NCBI RefSeq assembly: GCF_019195395.1
Contig: NZ_CP078067.1
Coordinates: 989,248 to 1,053,247 of the forward strand
DNA length: 64,000 bases
Direction: 5' to 3'
Source of the DNA: Kaistella faecalis
GTDB lineage: Bacteria > Bacteroidota > Bacteroidia > Flavobacteriales > Weeksellaceae
Shown: piece after piece, positions 55,762 through 64,000 of the stretch
Layout: each line of letters starts with the position of its first letter
Position numbering within the stretch: the stretch's first letter is position 1
Program-made: the position numbers and the translations under genes
Notes under the pieces: generated by a model
Seen by the model: the letters and a program-made list of their open reading frames with translations, nothing else
The model's database searches: none
Told to the model about the DNA's origin: nothing

Positions 55762-56244
55762 TTATTTATCTTCCTCTTCAATCTGCTGCTGAATGATCTT
55801 ATTACGCATTTTATGCTCGTGGTTATCTTCGGCGGCATCAATCGAATGCGATTGGTGAATATCCGTATCCTCTTCCGCCAAATCGGAAAGTTTCTGATAA
55901 TAGCGGTGGAGTTTATCGAGTTCCTTTTCTGTAAGGTCTTCAATATCCACAATTCTGTTGCTCGCTTTTTCGTGGGCGGCGATAAGTTCATTCAGTTTAA
56001 TCTGTATGGCTTTAGAGTCTTTATTCTGTGCTTTCTGAATGAGGAAAACCATGAGAAACGTAACAATTGTTGTCCCGGTATTAATCACCAGCTGCCATGT
56101 TTCGGAAAATTTAAAAATCGGACCTGTTCCTGCCCAAATAATTATTAAAGCCAATGCAATTAAAAAAGCAGACGGACTGCCTGCGGCCGCAGTTGACCAA
56201 TCGGAAAAGCGATCGAAAAAACTTTTATTTTCACTTGTCTCCAT
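55762..56244 (-). CDS. Low-affinity iron permease family protein
   Basis: The 160-residue protein has two hydrophobic helices, near residues 23-43 (AFLIALALIIIWAGTGPIF) and 52-70 (LVINTGTTIVTFLMVFLIQ). The segment QKAQNKDSKAIQIKLNELIAAHEKASN that follows is the hallmark of this family (Fet4-related in sequence, though most bacterial members are short and untested). The C-terminal half is an acidic coiled coil (EDLTEKELDKLHRYYQKLSDLAEED). Actual iron transport is not established for such short proteins. It precedes the rplC operon in the same direction but has its own terminator. Confidence 0.85.
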   Translation of the reverse strand: METSENKSFFDRFSDWSTAAAGSPSAFLIALALIIIWAGTGPIFKFSETWQLVINTGTTIVTFLMVFLIQKAQNKDSKAIQIKLNELIAAHEKASNRIVDIEDLTEKELDKLHRYYQKLSDLAEEDTDIHQSHSIDAAEDNHEHKMRNKIIQQQIEEEDK

Positions 56245-56556
56245 TTCTTATTTATTTTTCTTAATCGGATAAATTAAAGCGTTATTAATCTGAATAGGAT
56301 TTCTTCCTGCGGTGCATCTCCTAAAAGATTTCGCTAAGTTCATCAAACTGTCTAACACTTTTACCTGCATTCCCATTACCATAAATGTGCCGTAACCGTT
56401 ATTGTTTTTATGGGACGTTTGCTGCACTGTATTTACTAAAATAGTAATATCAGAAGTTCGTAAAAAAGAGCATTAATAATCTAAAACCATCAATAATTAT
56501 TTTTTAATGTATTTTTACGTTCGAAATTTCACCTGTCTAATTAAATTTTTATCCAT
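56245..56556. other. 312-nt gap between the iron-permease-family gene and the TPR/HTH regulator
   Basis: The divergent intergenic region is AT-rich. A minus-strand frame at 56248-56382 could encode 44 residues (MVMGMQVKVLDSLMNLAKSF and so on), ending 3 nt before the permease ATG. It matches nothing I recognise and has no clear promoter. No TTTGTCCACC box occurs here. No TAnnTTTG element with a good -33 box was found for either gene. Confidence 0.4.
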
Positions 56557-58281
56557 TTGAATTTAGCTTTACCAGTAAGAAACTTAAAGATGCTTTTTTT
56601 AGGTTTTGTATTCTTCAGCCTTCACTCTCATGCTCAGACAAAAAATGAGATAGAAAAGATAAATTCCATACTTGGGGGCATAGAAACCTCTTACGACAAA
56701 ATACCGGATATTGTCTCGTTTATAAATCAAGAGGCGAAAAAACACGGATTAAAAGATAAATCGATCCAACAAATTATCGTATATAATCTTGAGGCTCAAA
56801 AAACTGCAGATCTTTCTAAAGGTATAAACACAAAAAGTACAACACAATTTCTCAAAGCCATCAATCTGGCGGAAAAGAAAAAATTACAGCATCTGCAAAC
56901 CTGGTCGGAGATCTCGTATGCTTTTTATCTCTATACCTACAGAGAGATAAAAGACGCTTATCCGTATTTTCTGAAAAATATAAAACGCGTAGAGATGAAT
57001 GATTACGAGTTTAAAATTTCACCTGCTGTATCTTATAAAAAAGTTGGCTATTTTCTCAATAATATTAATGAGTTTCAAAAATCCAACGTTTATCTTCTGC
57101 GGGCAGAAAAAATATCTGCAAACCCGACCTCAATCAAATCTGCTCTGCACGATAATATCGCTATAAATTACTGGCATCAGAAAAAGTATGACAGTGCAGG
57201 ATACCATTATAATATTGCTGAAGAAATTGCTTTAAAAACCAACGATAAACTACGTTATGCAAAAATTTTGGGCAACCGTGCCCTGATCTCTATTGATCTG
57301 AAAAAATATGACGAAGCCGAGAATTTCTTATTGAAGGATATTAATATCACCGAAAAGATACAGGATGAGAAAAATATGATGTTTGCCAAGGCTTTATTAG
57401 CCAGACTATATCTGAAAATAAAACGATACAATGATTGCCAAAAGTATGCAGATGAAGCGTTAAAAATAGCTGACTCCAGCCCCTATTACAAAAGCGAAAA
57501 GCTCGAAATACTTGATCTGAGATTTCAGCTGGCGAAAATTAAAGAAGATGCTCAAGAGGAACTTTTTTTACGAAGAGAAATGGATCGCACCTCCGAAGAC
57601 CTCAAAAAAATGGATGGGCAGGAAAATATCAATCAAATCAACTGGAAAAGCCGGCAAGAGATTTTTGAGTTAAAAATTGATGCGGAAAAATCAAAAGCCG
57701 AAAAAGCATCTATTCAAAAGACTTTAGCCATTATACTTTCGGGCTGTCTGCTGCTTACTGTGTTTTTTTTCAGGCATCGTATCAAAGACAAATATAAAAT
57801 CGACAAGTCTGAATATGATAAAAAAATACTCGCATTAATGCTTGAAAAAGCAAACTCCGAAAACAGACTCAATACTTCCCGAAAAACCATTGATACCTTC
57901 AAAACTTATCTCAGAGAAAAAAACAAACAAATTGAAGAACTAGAAAGTACAGTTTCTAACATCAATAATTTTTCCAAGTCTTACATGGAAGAGAAAACAA
58001 CCGTGTTGCAAAGCCTCCTGCAATCTCACCTGATGACAGCGGAAAACTGGGATCTTTTCAAAACCAATTTCATGCAGGAGTATCCGGAATTTTATAAAAA
58101 CATCACTGATAATTTTGATGATCTTACCGAAGCCAACCTTCGGATGATCTTTCTTACCAAGCTGGACCTTAAAAATACCGAAATTGCAAGAATTCTAGGT
58201 GTTACCTTGGAAGCGGTAAAAAAATCCAAACAACGTTTGCGGAAAAAATATTCCGGTATGTTCGACGAGCTTTATCAATAA
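56557..58281 (+). CDS. Transmembrane TPR sensor with C-terminal LuxR-like HTH domain
   Basis: The 574-residue protein looks like a one-component membrane regulator. An N-terminal export signal or anchor (about residues 1-27, FLGFVFFSLHSHAQ) precedes a helical TPR array (about 40-350) expected outside the inner membrane. One transmembrane helix (KTLAIILSGCLLLTVFFFRHR, about 387-407) leads to a coiled coil with Lys/Glu repeats (about 415-470) and a C-terminal helix-turn-helix (about 525-567: LTEANLRMIFLTKLDLKNTEIARILGVTLEAVKKSKQRLRKKY). This architecture is common in Flavobacteriia. The start is uncertain: a TTG at 56557 gives a better basic N-region than the ATG at 56590. It converges on the T9SS metalloprotease gene across a shared terminator. 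Confidence 0.83.
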   Translation: MNLALPVRNLKMLFLGFVFFSLHSHAQTKNEIEKINSILGGIETSYDKIPDIVSFINQEAKKHGLKDKSIQQIIVYNLEAQKTADLSKGINTKSTTQFLKAINLAEKKKLQHLQTWSEISYAFYLYTYREIKDAYPYFLKNIKRVEMNDYEFKISPAVSYKKVGYFLNNINEFQKSNVYLLRAEKISANPTSIKSALHDNIAINYWHQKKYDSAGYHYNIAEEIALKTNDKLRYAKILGNRALISIDLKKYDEAENFLLKDINITEKIQDEKNMMFAKALLARLYLKIKRYNDCQKYADEALKIADSSPYYKSEKLEILDLRFQLAKIKEDAQEELFLRREMDRTSEDLKKMDGQENINQINWKSRQEIFELKIDAEKSKAEKASIQKTLAIILSGCLLLTVFFFRHRIKDKYKIDKSEYDKKILALMLEKANSENRLNTSRKTIDTFKTYLREKNKQIEELESTVSNINNFSKSYMEEKTTVLQSLLQSHLMTAENWDLFKTNFMQEYPEFYKNITDNFDDLTEANLRMIFLTKLDLKNTEIARILGVTLEAVKKSKQRLRKKYSGMFDELYQ

Positions 58282-58291
58282 TCATCTCTGC

Positions 58292-58337
58292 AAAAAATAA
58301 CAAGTCCGCTTCAGTTTGAAGCGGACTTGTCGTTATC
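58292..58337. terminator. Bidirectional terminator between the regulator and T9SS metalloprotease genes
   Basis: A perfect 13-bp stem (CAAGTCCGCTTCA with TGAAGCGGACTTG) and a 3-nt loop lie between the convergent stops at 58281 and 58362, with A-rich sequence on the left and T-rich on the right. Confidence 0.88.
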
Positions 58338-58361
58338 TTAAAAATGTGGATTTTTCAGTAA

Positions 58362-61300
58362 TTACTTTTTAATCACTTTCTTAATGACTTCCCGGTTTTC
58401 GGAAGTGAGTTTTACCGTATACACACCTGTCGGAAACTGCTGTGTATTGATGCTGGATTCTTTAGCATTTAGGTTTTTATTAAAAATTAAACTGCCCGTG
58501 GCCGAATAAATTTTAATATTGGTAATCATTGCATCATTCTTTACATAAAGCACATCTCTGAAAGGGCTTGGATAGATCGCCGCTGCTTTATTAACATCCT
58601 GGGATGTGCCTAAAACCGCCTCTATGGTAATATTAAACTCTGCTCCCATCGTTCTGCAGTTACCGTTGGATGAAACCGGATAGTATTTTCCTGTCACCAA
58701 AATATGATTATTTGCCAGCGGATTTATATTAGCATTAGCATCACTTTGGGTTGCATACCAAGTTACGTTACTAGGGTTTGAGATCTCAATATCTGATACT
58801 TTACTGCCATAAGGCAATGTTTGGTTGGTATTTCCCGTAGGTGCATCAGGATAAGCCTTTATGTTCAGTGCCACAAAAGATGTTCTTACAGACTCGCAGT
58901 TATTGGTTCTTCTGCTTACGTAATAGGTAACACCTTCTTTCACAATGGTAGAGGATTCCAGTTGATTACCGGCAACAGCTGCGTCGTACCATCTTACCTC
59001 TCCCGTACCCGAAACAACAACATTACTTAAGCTTAAAGCGCCTTCGCAAGCGGCGGCTGGCTGTGTTACGGTTGGTGCAGCGGGTATCTCATAAATGCTG
59101 GTCGCGGTAAACGAAGTTCTTGCCGATTCGCAGCCATTTGGATTTTGAGTGACGTAGTAAGTTTCATTAGGTTCGATAACTGTAGTTGCGGGTAATATAT
59201 TTCCACCCGTCGCACTGTTGTACCATTTAAGATTGCCACCTGTAACGCTAAGCTGACCCAATGTGAACTGACCAGCACAAGTTGCAGCTGGTTGTGTTAC
59301 TAAAGGTGCGGCAGGTAGATCATAGAATTGAGTCGCGGAAAAAGCAGCTCTTGCCGATTCGCAACCGTTAGGGTTTTGAGTAACGTAATAGGTCTTGTTA
59401 CGTTCAATAACTGTGGTTGCAGGTAAAACATTTCCACCTGTTGCGGCACTATACCATTTATGATTGGTACCCGCGACACTTAGCTGACCCAGAGTGACCT
59501 GACCCGCGCAGATTACTGCAGGCTGTGTAACCGCTGGTGCGGCAGGAACAGCAACAATACTGACTTTTACAGGAACTAAACTACTGGTACAACCACCGGT
59601 ATCGACTTTAGTAATGTAATAAGTCTGACCATTGGTAAGAGTTGCGGTGGAGGCCAAAGGATCATAAGCTGTAGTGCTTGCATACACCAATATCGTGGGT
59701 GAGTTTATTTTAGATATTAAATCACTTACTTTATTTACACCACAGAGCACGATCGTCTGGTTCGCCGTAACCGGCGCGGATATTGTGCATTGTCTTTCCG
59801 ATGCGCCCAAATCGATAGTGCTATTTACGATTCTCGTTTTAGCTTCAACATCCTTTGGGGATTTTACAATATTGGCAGACACATTTATGTAAAGTTCATT
59901 TTTACCTTTGTTTATCGCCGGGCTTGAACTTGACAATCTATAGGTATTCTCCAGTTGCGGATTTTGATTGTAAGTATCGGCTCCTTTTGTATAGTATTGG
60001 AAAATATTAGACTTAATGTTGCCGCTGTTTCTGGTAGAGAAATCACTTTCAGAAAAATTGAAAGAAAACTCACTGTTTAATGTTCCGCTATTATTGGTGC
60101 TCGTATTATTGTAAAAAATATTATTCGAGAACTTCACCGTAATATTATGATTAAAACGGATCGCACCACCATCGCTGGCTTTATTATTAGCAATTGTACA
60201 GTTGATCAATGTAAGAAAGCCTCTGTTATTATTCGTATCCGTATATATTGCTCCACCATCGCCATTACTACCGGCTTCATTCAGGGTGAAGACTACATTC
60301 TGAAAAACAGGTTTTGAGTCATTAAGCATGTACACCGCACCTCCCCGGTTTACAGAATAGTTATTTTTGAAAATACTGTTGGTAATAGCTGGAGATGAAT
60401 TGTTCATCAGTATTCCGCCGCCATACCGGTGATCGATTGTTTGACCGTTGATGCTAAAACTGTTATCGTTTACAGCATTACCATTCATTATTGTAAATCC
60501 GTCAAGCAAAGCTGCTCCAACATCTCCTGCGCTTACTACTACATGCGCGCTTACTTTTCCGCCATCTAAAATCGTTTCATTTTGACCGGTTTTTCTTTGT
60601 TCCAGTCTTGTTTCATCACCATTGAAACCACCATATAACTGTACATCCTTCACGAGTACAAAAGCTCTGTCTCTGGTCGCTCCGCCGCCATATTGATGGG
60701 TAGGGACGTGAGTTCCTTTTTGCACCCAAACCTGAACAGGTATAGTAGCATTAAAATTGCTTACCGACTGGTTATTGTGCAAATATTTTAATACATCGGT
60801 TAGATTACCGGCATTGGTCCAGGAAGTTCCGTCTCCGGTAGCTCCTGGTTTCACATAATAAATCCTTGAACTGGTGAAGCAAGTTCCAGCAGCTACATTG
60901 TTTCTGATTACATTTCCCGGCTGCGTGCCAAATCCCAATGACAGATTAATGCCCACGGAAGGCTGTGTGTGACAGTAACTCATAATGGTTCCGCCATTAG
61001 CCGCAGGCATAGGACCATTAGGACACGTAATAGAAGTGTTCCACGGATTGGCTTCCGATGGCACACACCCGTCAATTGCGGTATTATTACCATTCCAAAA
61101 GCAACTTTGTGTATGAGGCGAACCCAGATTATGACCAATCTCGTGAGTGATCACTTCCACAGTCCAGGAATAAGTCGGAACATTACTATAAGAATCGAAT
61201 AGGCCTGAAAACGCGTGTTTGTTACTGCTAGTACAAGAACTATAATAAGCACGGCCTCCAAACTGAGATTTCAAGTTGACGAAGTGTGCCAGATCTCCGT

Positions 61301-62186
61301 CAAAGCTTGCTCGGTTTTGTCGGAATTTCGGCAATAAGTTAGCTGAACTAGTTTCGTTTGCATACGGATCTACAGTTGTCCATACGTAGACCTTGTGCAA
61401 ATCTACCCGCAATCCTTCGTTATAATATAGCGTACTTACATTATTGTGAATAGCATTAATCCAGTTCACGGTTTGTTCCACGGAACTTCCTTTGGCTCTA
61501 TAAATATCATTGGCGACTTCATAATAAATTCTAACCCGTTTATTAGTATGCAAAGCTTTGTCGGCACTAATATTTTGTGTTGGATACACAGGCATAATTT
61601 CCTGGTCCTCGGGTGTGCCGCAAACAAAACCAAAGTTATCCTTCAATGAAGCGGATGAATAAAAAACATATTCATCAGAGTTTTTAGCTTTGGCTAAAAC
61701 GATATTACCCAGACTTGGCGAAGAAATAATGCCTGCTACATTATCGTCAAAAATACTGAGCGTTACAGTAGAATGATGATCACCATCTATAATACCACGG
61801 TAATAAATCCCCGTTGAATATTTTTGAGTAGCGGAAACATTCGTTTCTACCAGGATATCATTTTGAACAACCTTCAAAAGTTCTACATTAATGTTTCCTT
61901 TGTTAAATGGAAGAGTCAAACTCAAGGCTTCATCTTTAGTATGAATGAGGGAAGATAAGCTGGCTTTATTGAGTTCTAACACGACACCTTCGGAAAAAGA
62001 AGTCTGATATTTCTGCTGCTTGTTAGCAACGGCCTGTGTAAATAAGGAGACCGTTTTAAACGCATTCGATTTCCCCGCCTGCGATTTGTACGCGGAAATA
62101 TCCTTAGCAATCGGAGGTAGGTCATGTTGAGCCCAGATATATCCAAAGCTCAGGTGTATTACAATTAGTAACAAAATTTTTCTCAT
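58362..62186 (-). CDS. Large secreted zinc metalloprotease with parallel beta-helix, repeated Ig-like modules and T9SS sorting tail
   Basis: The 1274-residue exported protein has a signal peptide (MRKILLLIVIHLSFGYIWAQ) and a metzincin catalytic domain with zinc motif HEIGHNLGSPH near residue 350 and Met-turn candidate GTIMSYCH near 400. A right-handed parallel beta-helix region follows (about 450-790: repeated GGAVYMLND, GGAIYTDTN, GGAIRFNHN units). Next come Ig-like modules of about 78 residues (about 880-1110), two of them nearly identical (GQLSV, KWY, ATGG, LPATTVIE, TYYVTQNPNGCESAR), with a more divergent third. The C-terminal T9SS type A tail starts IYPSPFRDVLYV and ends VIKKVIKK. Its promoter carries the tandem TTTGTCCACC boxes at 62248-62269. 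Confidence 0.92.
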   Translation of the reverse strand: MRKILLLIVIHLSFGYIWAQHDLPPIAKDISAYKSQAGKSNAFKTVSLFTQAVANKQQKYQTSFSEGVVLELNKASLSSLIHTKDEALSLTLPFNKGNINVELLKVVQNDILVETNVSATQKYSTGIYYRGIIDGDHHSTVTLSIFDDNVAGIISSPSLGNIVLAKAKNSDEYVFYSSASLKDNFGFVCGTPEDQEIMPVYPTQNISADKALHTNKRVRIYYEVANDIYRAKGSSVEQTVNWINAIHNNVSTLYYNEGLRVDLHKVYVWTTVDPYANETSSANLLPKFRQNRASFDGDLAHFVNLKSQFGGRAYYSSCTSSNKHAFSGLFDSYSNVPTYSWTVEVITHEIGHNLGSPHTQSCFWNGNNTAIDGCVPSEANPWNTSITCPNGPMPAANGGTIMSYCHTQPSVGINLSLGFGTQPGNVIRNNVAAGTCFTSSRIYYVKPGATGDGTSWTNAGNLTDVLKYLHNNQSVSNFNATIPVQVWVQKGTHVPTHQYGGGATRDRAFVLVKDVQLYGGFNGDETRLEQRKTGQNETILDGGKVSAHVVVSAGDVGAALLDGFTIMNGNAVNDNSFSINGQTIDHRYGGGILMNNSSPAITNSIFKNNYSVNRGGAVYMLNDSKPVFQNVVFTLNEAGSNGDGGAIYTDTNNNRGFLTLINCTIANNKASDGGAIRFNHNITVKFSNNIFYNNTSTNNSGTLNSEFSFNFSESDFSTRNSGNIKSNIFQYYTKGADTYNQNPQLENTYRLSSSSPAINKGKNELYINVSANIVKSPKDVEAKTRIVNSTIDLGASERQCTISAPVTANQTIVLCGVNKVSDLISKINSPTILVYASTTAYDPLASTATLTNGQTYYITKVDTGGCTSSLVPVKVSIVAVPAAPAVTQPAVICAGQVTLGQLSVAGTNHKWYSAATGGNVLPATTVIERNKTYYVTQNPNGCESARAAFSATQFYDLPAAPLVTQPAATCAGQFTLGQLSVTGGNLKWYNSATGGNILPATTVIEPNETYYVTQNPNGCESARTSFTATSIYEIPAAPTVTQPAAACEGALSLSNVVVSGTGEVRWYDAAVAGNQLESSTIVKEGVTYYVSRRTNNCESVRTSFVALNIKAYPDAPTGNTNQTLPYGSKVSDIEISNPSNVTWYATQSDANANINPLANNHILVTGKYYPVSSNGNCRTMGAEFNITIEAVLGTSQDVNKAAAIYPSPFRDVLYVKNDAMITNIKIYSATGSLIFNKNLNAKESSINTQQFPTGVYTVKLTSENREVIKKVIKK

Positions 62187-62208
62187 AATAGTTTTTTTTA
62201 ATTGCTAA

Positions 62209-62269
62209 CAAAACTAAAGTTACTAAGAAAAAATACCTAAAAAGGGCGGTGGACAAAGGGGTGGACAAA
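62209..62269 (-). promoter_or_regulatory. Promoter with tandem TTTGTCCACC boxes (operator candidate)
   Basis: On the minus strand two identical TTTGTCCACC boxes (62269-62260 and 62257-62248) repeat at a 12-nt period. Exactly 31 nt later comes the -7 element TAGTTTTG (62216-62209), 22 nt before the ATG at 62186. No TTG lies at the -33 position. The arrangement duplicates that at 33797-33856, 28 kb away. Confidence 0.7.
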
Positions 62270-62357
62270 TTTTACATGTTTAATATACAGGCAATTATAG
62301 CAGAGTTGTTTCGGTGCTTAAAGCCGGCAATTGGTGTATTAAGATCCTTTTTTCGAC

Positions 62358-62389
62358 AAAAAAAATCCCTTTTCTTTTGAAAAAGGGAT
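62358..62389 (-). terminator. Probable terminator of the TonB-dependent receptor gene
   Basis: The stem ATCCCTTTTC / GAAAAAGGGAT with a TTTT loop and one bulge has a run of A on its left (U-tract on the minus strand). It is 254 nt beyond the receptor stop, an unusually long trailer. Confidence 0.7.
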
Positions 62390-62419
62390 ATGATTAAAAT
62401 TAATTATTTGTCAGGCAAA

Positions 62420-62566
62420 TCAACCTTCAGCCTCAATTCCAAAGGTTACCAAATAATTCGTAATTCTGTTTTTAGCCCCGAATTTCTAATCGTTGTCACT
62501 CAGTGTTGGATCTTCGATGATATGATTCGGGGTCGCTTTCTGGAACTTTATGTTGCGCAACATCAT
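62420..62566 (-). pseudogene. Possible gene remnant in the receptor trailer
   Basis: A minus-strand frame starting ATGATG at 62566 reads 26 residues (ending EDPTLSDND) to a TAG at 62486. It continues in the same frame for 21 more codons (KFGAKNRITNYLVTFGIEAEG) to a TGA at 62420. Amino acid composition looks protein-like on both sides of the TAG, which suggests a degraded or interrupted gene. I do not recognise the family, and chance cannot be excluded at this length. Confidence 0.3.
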
Positions 62567-62642
62567 TCATTGCCCAATGCCTGATATTTTTTTTAAGCGG
62601 ATATTTTAATGCTTATCAAGCTCACTAGGCTTTTAGATATTG

Positions 62643-64000
62643 TTAAAATTTATAGTTTAACTGGACTGAGAAGTTGCGGGGCTGAATCTGATCCAAATAA
62701 CCTCCTCTGAAGTACGAGTTATAGCCCAACGCATCGAAAATGTTATTGAAGAACACACGCACACCAATATTATTCTGGCTGTAACCTATCTGCGCGTCCA
62801 CAGTTGTATAAGAATTCATTAAGAAAGGCTTCAGTCCCGGCGTTACAGAATTGGCATGACCTGTGACAATTGTTGTCTGGGTGAATTCATCTACCGGTCT
62901 TTCACCAACATAATAAATACCTGCGCCAATATCGAATCTGTTCAGTAATCCTGAATCAAATCTGTAATTCAGCCATCCGTTTGCGGTGTGTTTAGGCGCG
63001 TTCATCGGTGCAGAACCTTCAACGTATGCGGGGCTGTTGTGATATTGCGCATCGAGATATGCCCAACCCGTCATCACCTGAAGATTCGGTAAGATTTTTC
63101 CAATTAATTCTACTTCAACTCCTTTTCTGCGCAGCTGGCCTGCTAAACCGTAAAAACCGGTCGCGGTGCCATCTGCATTAAGGATGCTGTAGGAAAGGTT
63201 ATCATTTTTAATGTCGAAAATAGTCAGATTGAATCTTAATCTTTCGTCCAACCAATCAGATTTAATTCCCGCTTCAAACTGCAATGCATCGGCGGCGCCT
63301 ACTGTTCCTCCATCGAGTAATCGGTTGTTGGCGCTTCGGAGACTGGTAGTAGTGGTGTAGGATCCGAAAAGATTCACATTTTCCAGTGGAGAAATAATTA
63401 ATCCCAGAGACGGATTCCATGTTGCGCTTTCATGACCTTCAGGGTTATCGTTCAATTTGCTGTAACGGATCCCAAGGTGGGTTTTAATGTACTTGTTCCA
63501 GGTTATTAGATCTTGCGCCATCAATCCGATTGAAGGAGTCTTCGCATTAACATCAGTACCCGTTCCGAAATTAACGGCATTAGGTAATGTATTGTTGATA
63601 TTCTGCAAAACATTAATTTGATCTACAGCTAAGGCACCGTATGAAGTTGTGGTCACATTAGACTCCTTCCAATCAAAACCAATCTGGAAAGTGTGCTTCA
63701 GAAAACCGGTTTTTACATCCTCCCCAATAAAGTCGGCCTGAAAAACCTGGTTGCGGTCGTCTCTTTGGGAACGGGATAATGAACGTCTTCGGATTTCCCA
63801 TGGCTGGTTCCGGACTGTAGCGAGCGACGCGCCAATATTGTCCTGCTGATAAGAAGAGTTCATATAAGCAGCTCTCAGCTTCAGCTGATCTGTTAGTTTT
63901 CTAATGACTGTTGAGGAGAAGTTGAATGTTTTTGAATTATTGTTATCCGTGTGGAAACCTAAGAATTTACCGTCAGGCATTTCATAGATCGCGTTTAAAT
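62643..64000 (-). CDS. TonB-dependent siderophore receptor, C-terminal part (cut by window edge)
   Basis: The frame is open through the right edge (codons before the Met at 63980 read LNAIYE), so the N-terminus and plug domain are missing; about 452 residues are seen. The visible part is a beta-barrel of the FhuA/FepA-like siderophore receptor family: alternating amphipathic strands, WNPSLGLIISPLENVNLFGSYTTTTSLRS in mid-barrel, the QFEAGIKSDWLDERLRFNLTIFDIKNDN strand pair, RRKGVEVELIGKILPNL, and the terminal strand FSVQLNYKF with its final aromatic residue for barrel assembly. Such proteins import ferric chelates across the outer membrane with energy from TonB. The substrate cannot be told from the barrel alone. 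Confidence 0.92.
   Translation of the reverse strand, partial: LNAIYEMPDGKFLGFHTDNNNSKTFNFSSTVIRKLTDQLKLRAAYMNSSYQQDNIGASLATVRNQPWEIRRRSLSRSQRDDRNQVFQADFIGEDVKTGFLKHTFQIGFDWKESNVTTTSYGALAVDQINVLQNINNTLPNAVNFGTGTDVNAKTPSIGLMAQDLITWNKYIKTHLGIRYSKLNDNPEGHESATWNPSLGLIISPLENVNLFGSYTTTTSLRSANNRLLDGGTVGAADALQFEAGIKSDWLDERLRFNLTIFDIKNDNLSYSILNADGTATGFYGLAGQLRRKGVEVELIGKILPNLQVMTGWAYLDAQYHNSPAYVEGSAPMNAPKHTANGWLNYRFDSGLLNRFDIGAGIYYVGERPVDEFTQTTIVTGHANSVTPGLKPFLMNSYTTVDAQIGYSQNNIGVRVFFNNIFDALGYNSYFRGGYLDQIQPRNFSVQLNYKF

Noticed and set aside
55731-55991. An 86-residue minus-strand frame overlapping the iron-permease-family gene
   Set aside because: It runs in another frame over the C-terminal half of an intact gene, has no recognisable domain, and spans the region leading into that gene's terminator.
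56248-56382. A possible 44-residue gene upstream of the iron-permease-family gene
   Set aside because: It has no recognised similarity, no promoter element, and is short enough to be chance. It is mentioned under the gap but not called as a gene.

Overview
The window reads as chromosomal sequence of a flavobacterium, most likely a Chryseobacterium/Kaistella-type member of the Weeksellaceae. The evidence is low GC, several secreted proteins with type IX secretion (T9SS) C-terminal sorting tails, Bacteroidetes promoters of the form TTG-N19-TAnnTTTG, a three-gene cytochrome-b type succinate dehydrogenase, and flavobacterial families such as DUF6048/DUF6452, DUF2480, GH92 and a THX ribosomal protein. 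I saw no tRNA, rRNA, CRISPR array, prophage or intact insertion sequence.

Layout. 1-2189: 5' part of a large secreted beta-propeller-like protein cut by the left edge. 2.3-5.6 kb: a fused acyl-CoA mutase (IcmF type). 5.8-8.1 kb: a small membrane protein, then rplM-rpsI and rpsB. 8.2-11.3 kb: two paralogous secreted proteins flanking trmB, and a carboxypeptidase-regulatory-like secreted protein. 11.5-14.4 kb: a T9SS metalloprotease. 14.7-17.2 kb: rlmD and two envelope proteins. 17.4-18.9 kb: a thioredoxin-fold lipoprotein without redox cysteines. 19.1-22.6 kb: sdhCAB. 22.8-25.7 kb: lpxB-comEC. 25.7-29.8 kb: DUF2480, DUF937, THX, a secreted nuclease and aspS. 29.9-38.0 kb: GH92 mannosidase, a short-chain dehydrogenase/enoyl-CoA hydratase pair, a small T9SS protein, and a SMUG2-like glycosylase directly behind paaZ. 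38.3-40.9 kb: gltA and eno. 41.6-55.5 kb: one 28-gene operon (rplC to rplQ, including secY, infA, rpmJ and rpoA). 55.8-58.3 kb: an iron-permease-family protein and a transmembrane TPR/HTH regulator. 58.4-62.2 kb: a second, 1274-residue T9SS metalloprotease. 62.6 kb to the end: C-terminal part of a TonB-dependent receptor.

The genes are mainly core growth functions (translation, TCA cycle, glycolysis, lipid A, tRNA charging and modification) interspersed with secreted degradative enzymes. The most interesting signal is regulatory. The small T9SS protein at 33885 and the large T9SS metalloprotease starting at 62186 lie 28 kb apart and share a promoter architecture: two tandem TTTGTCCACC boxes, exactly 31 nt, then a TAG(A/T)TTTG -7 element, with no -33 box found. 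The TPR/HTH regulator next to the second gene is a candidate, unproven, for the factor that binds there. A second shared signal is a leader motif common to the rplM and rplC ribosomal operons.
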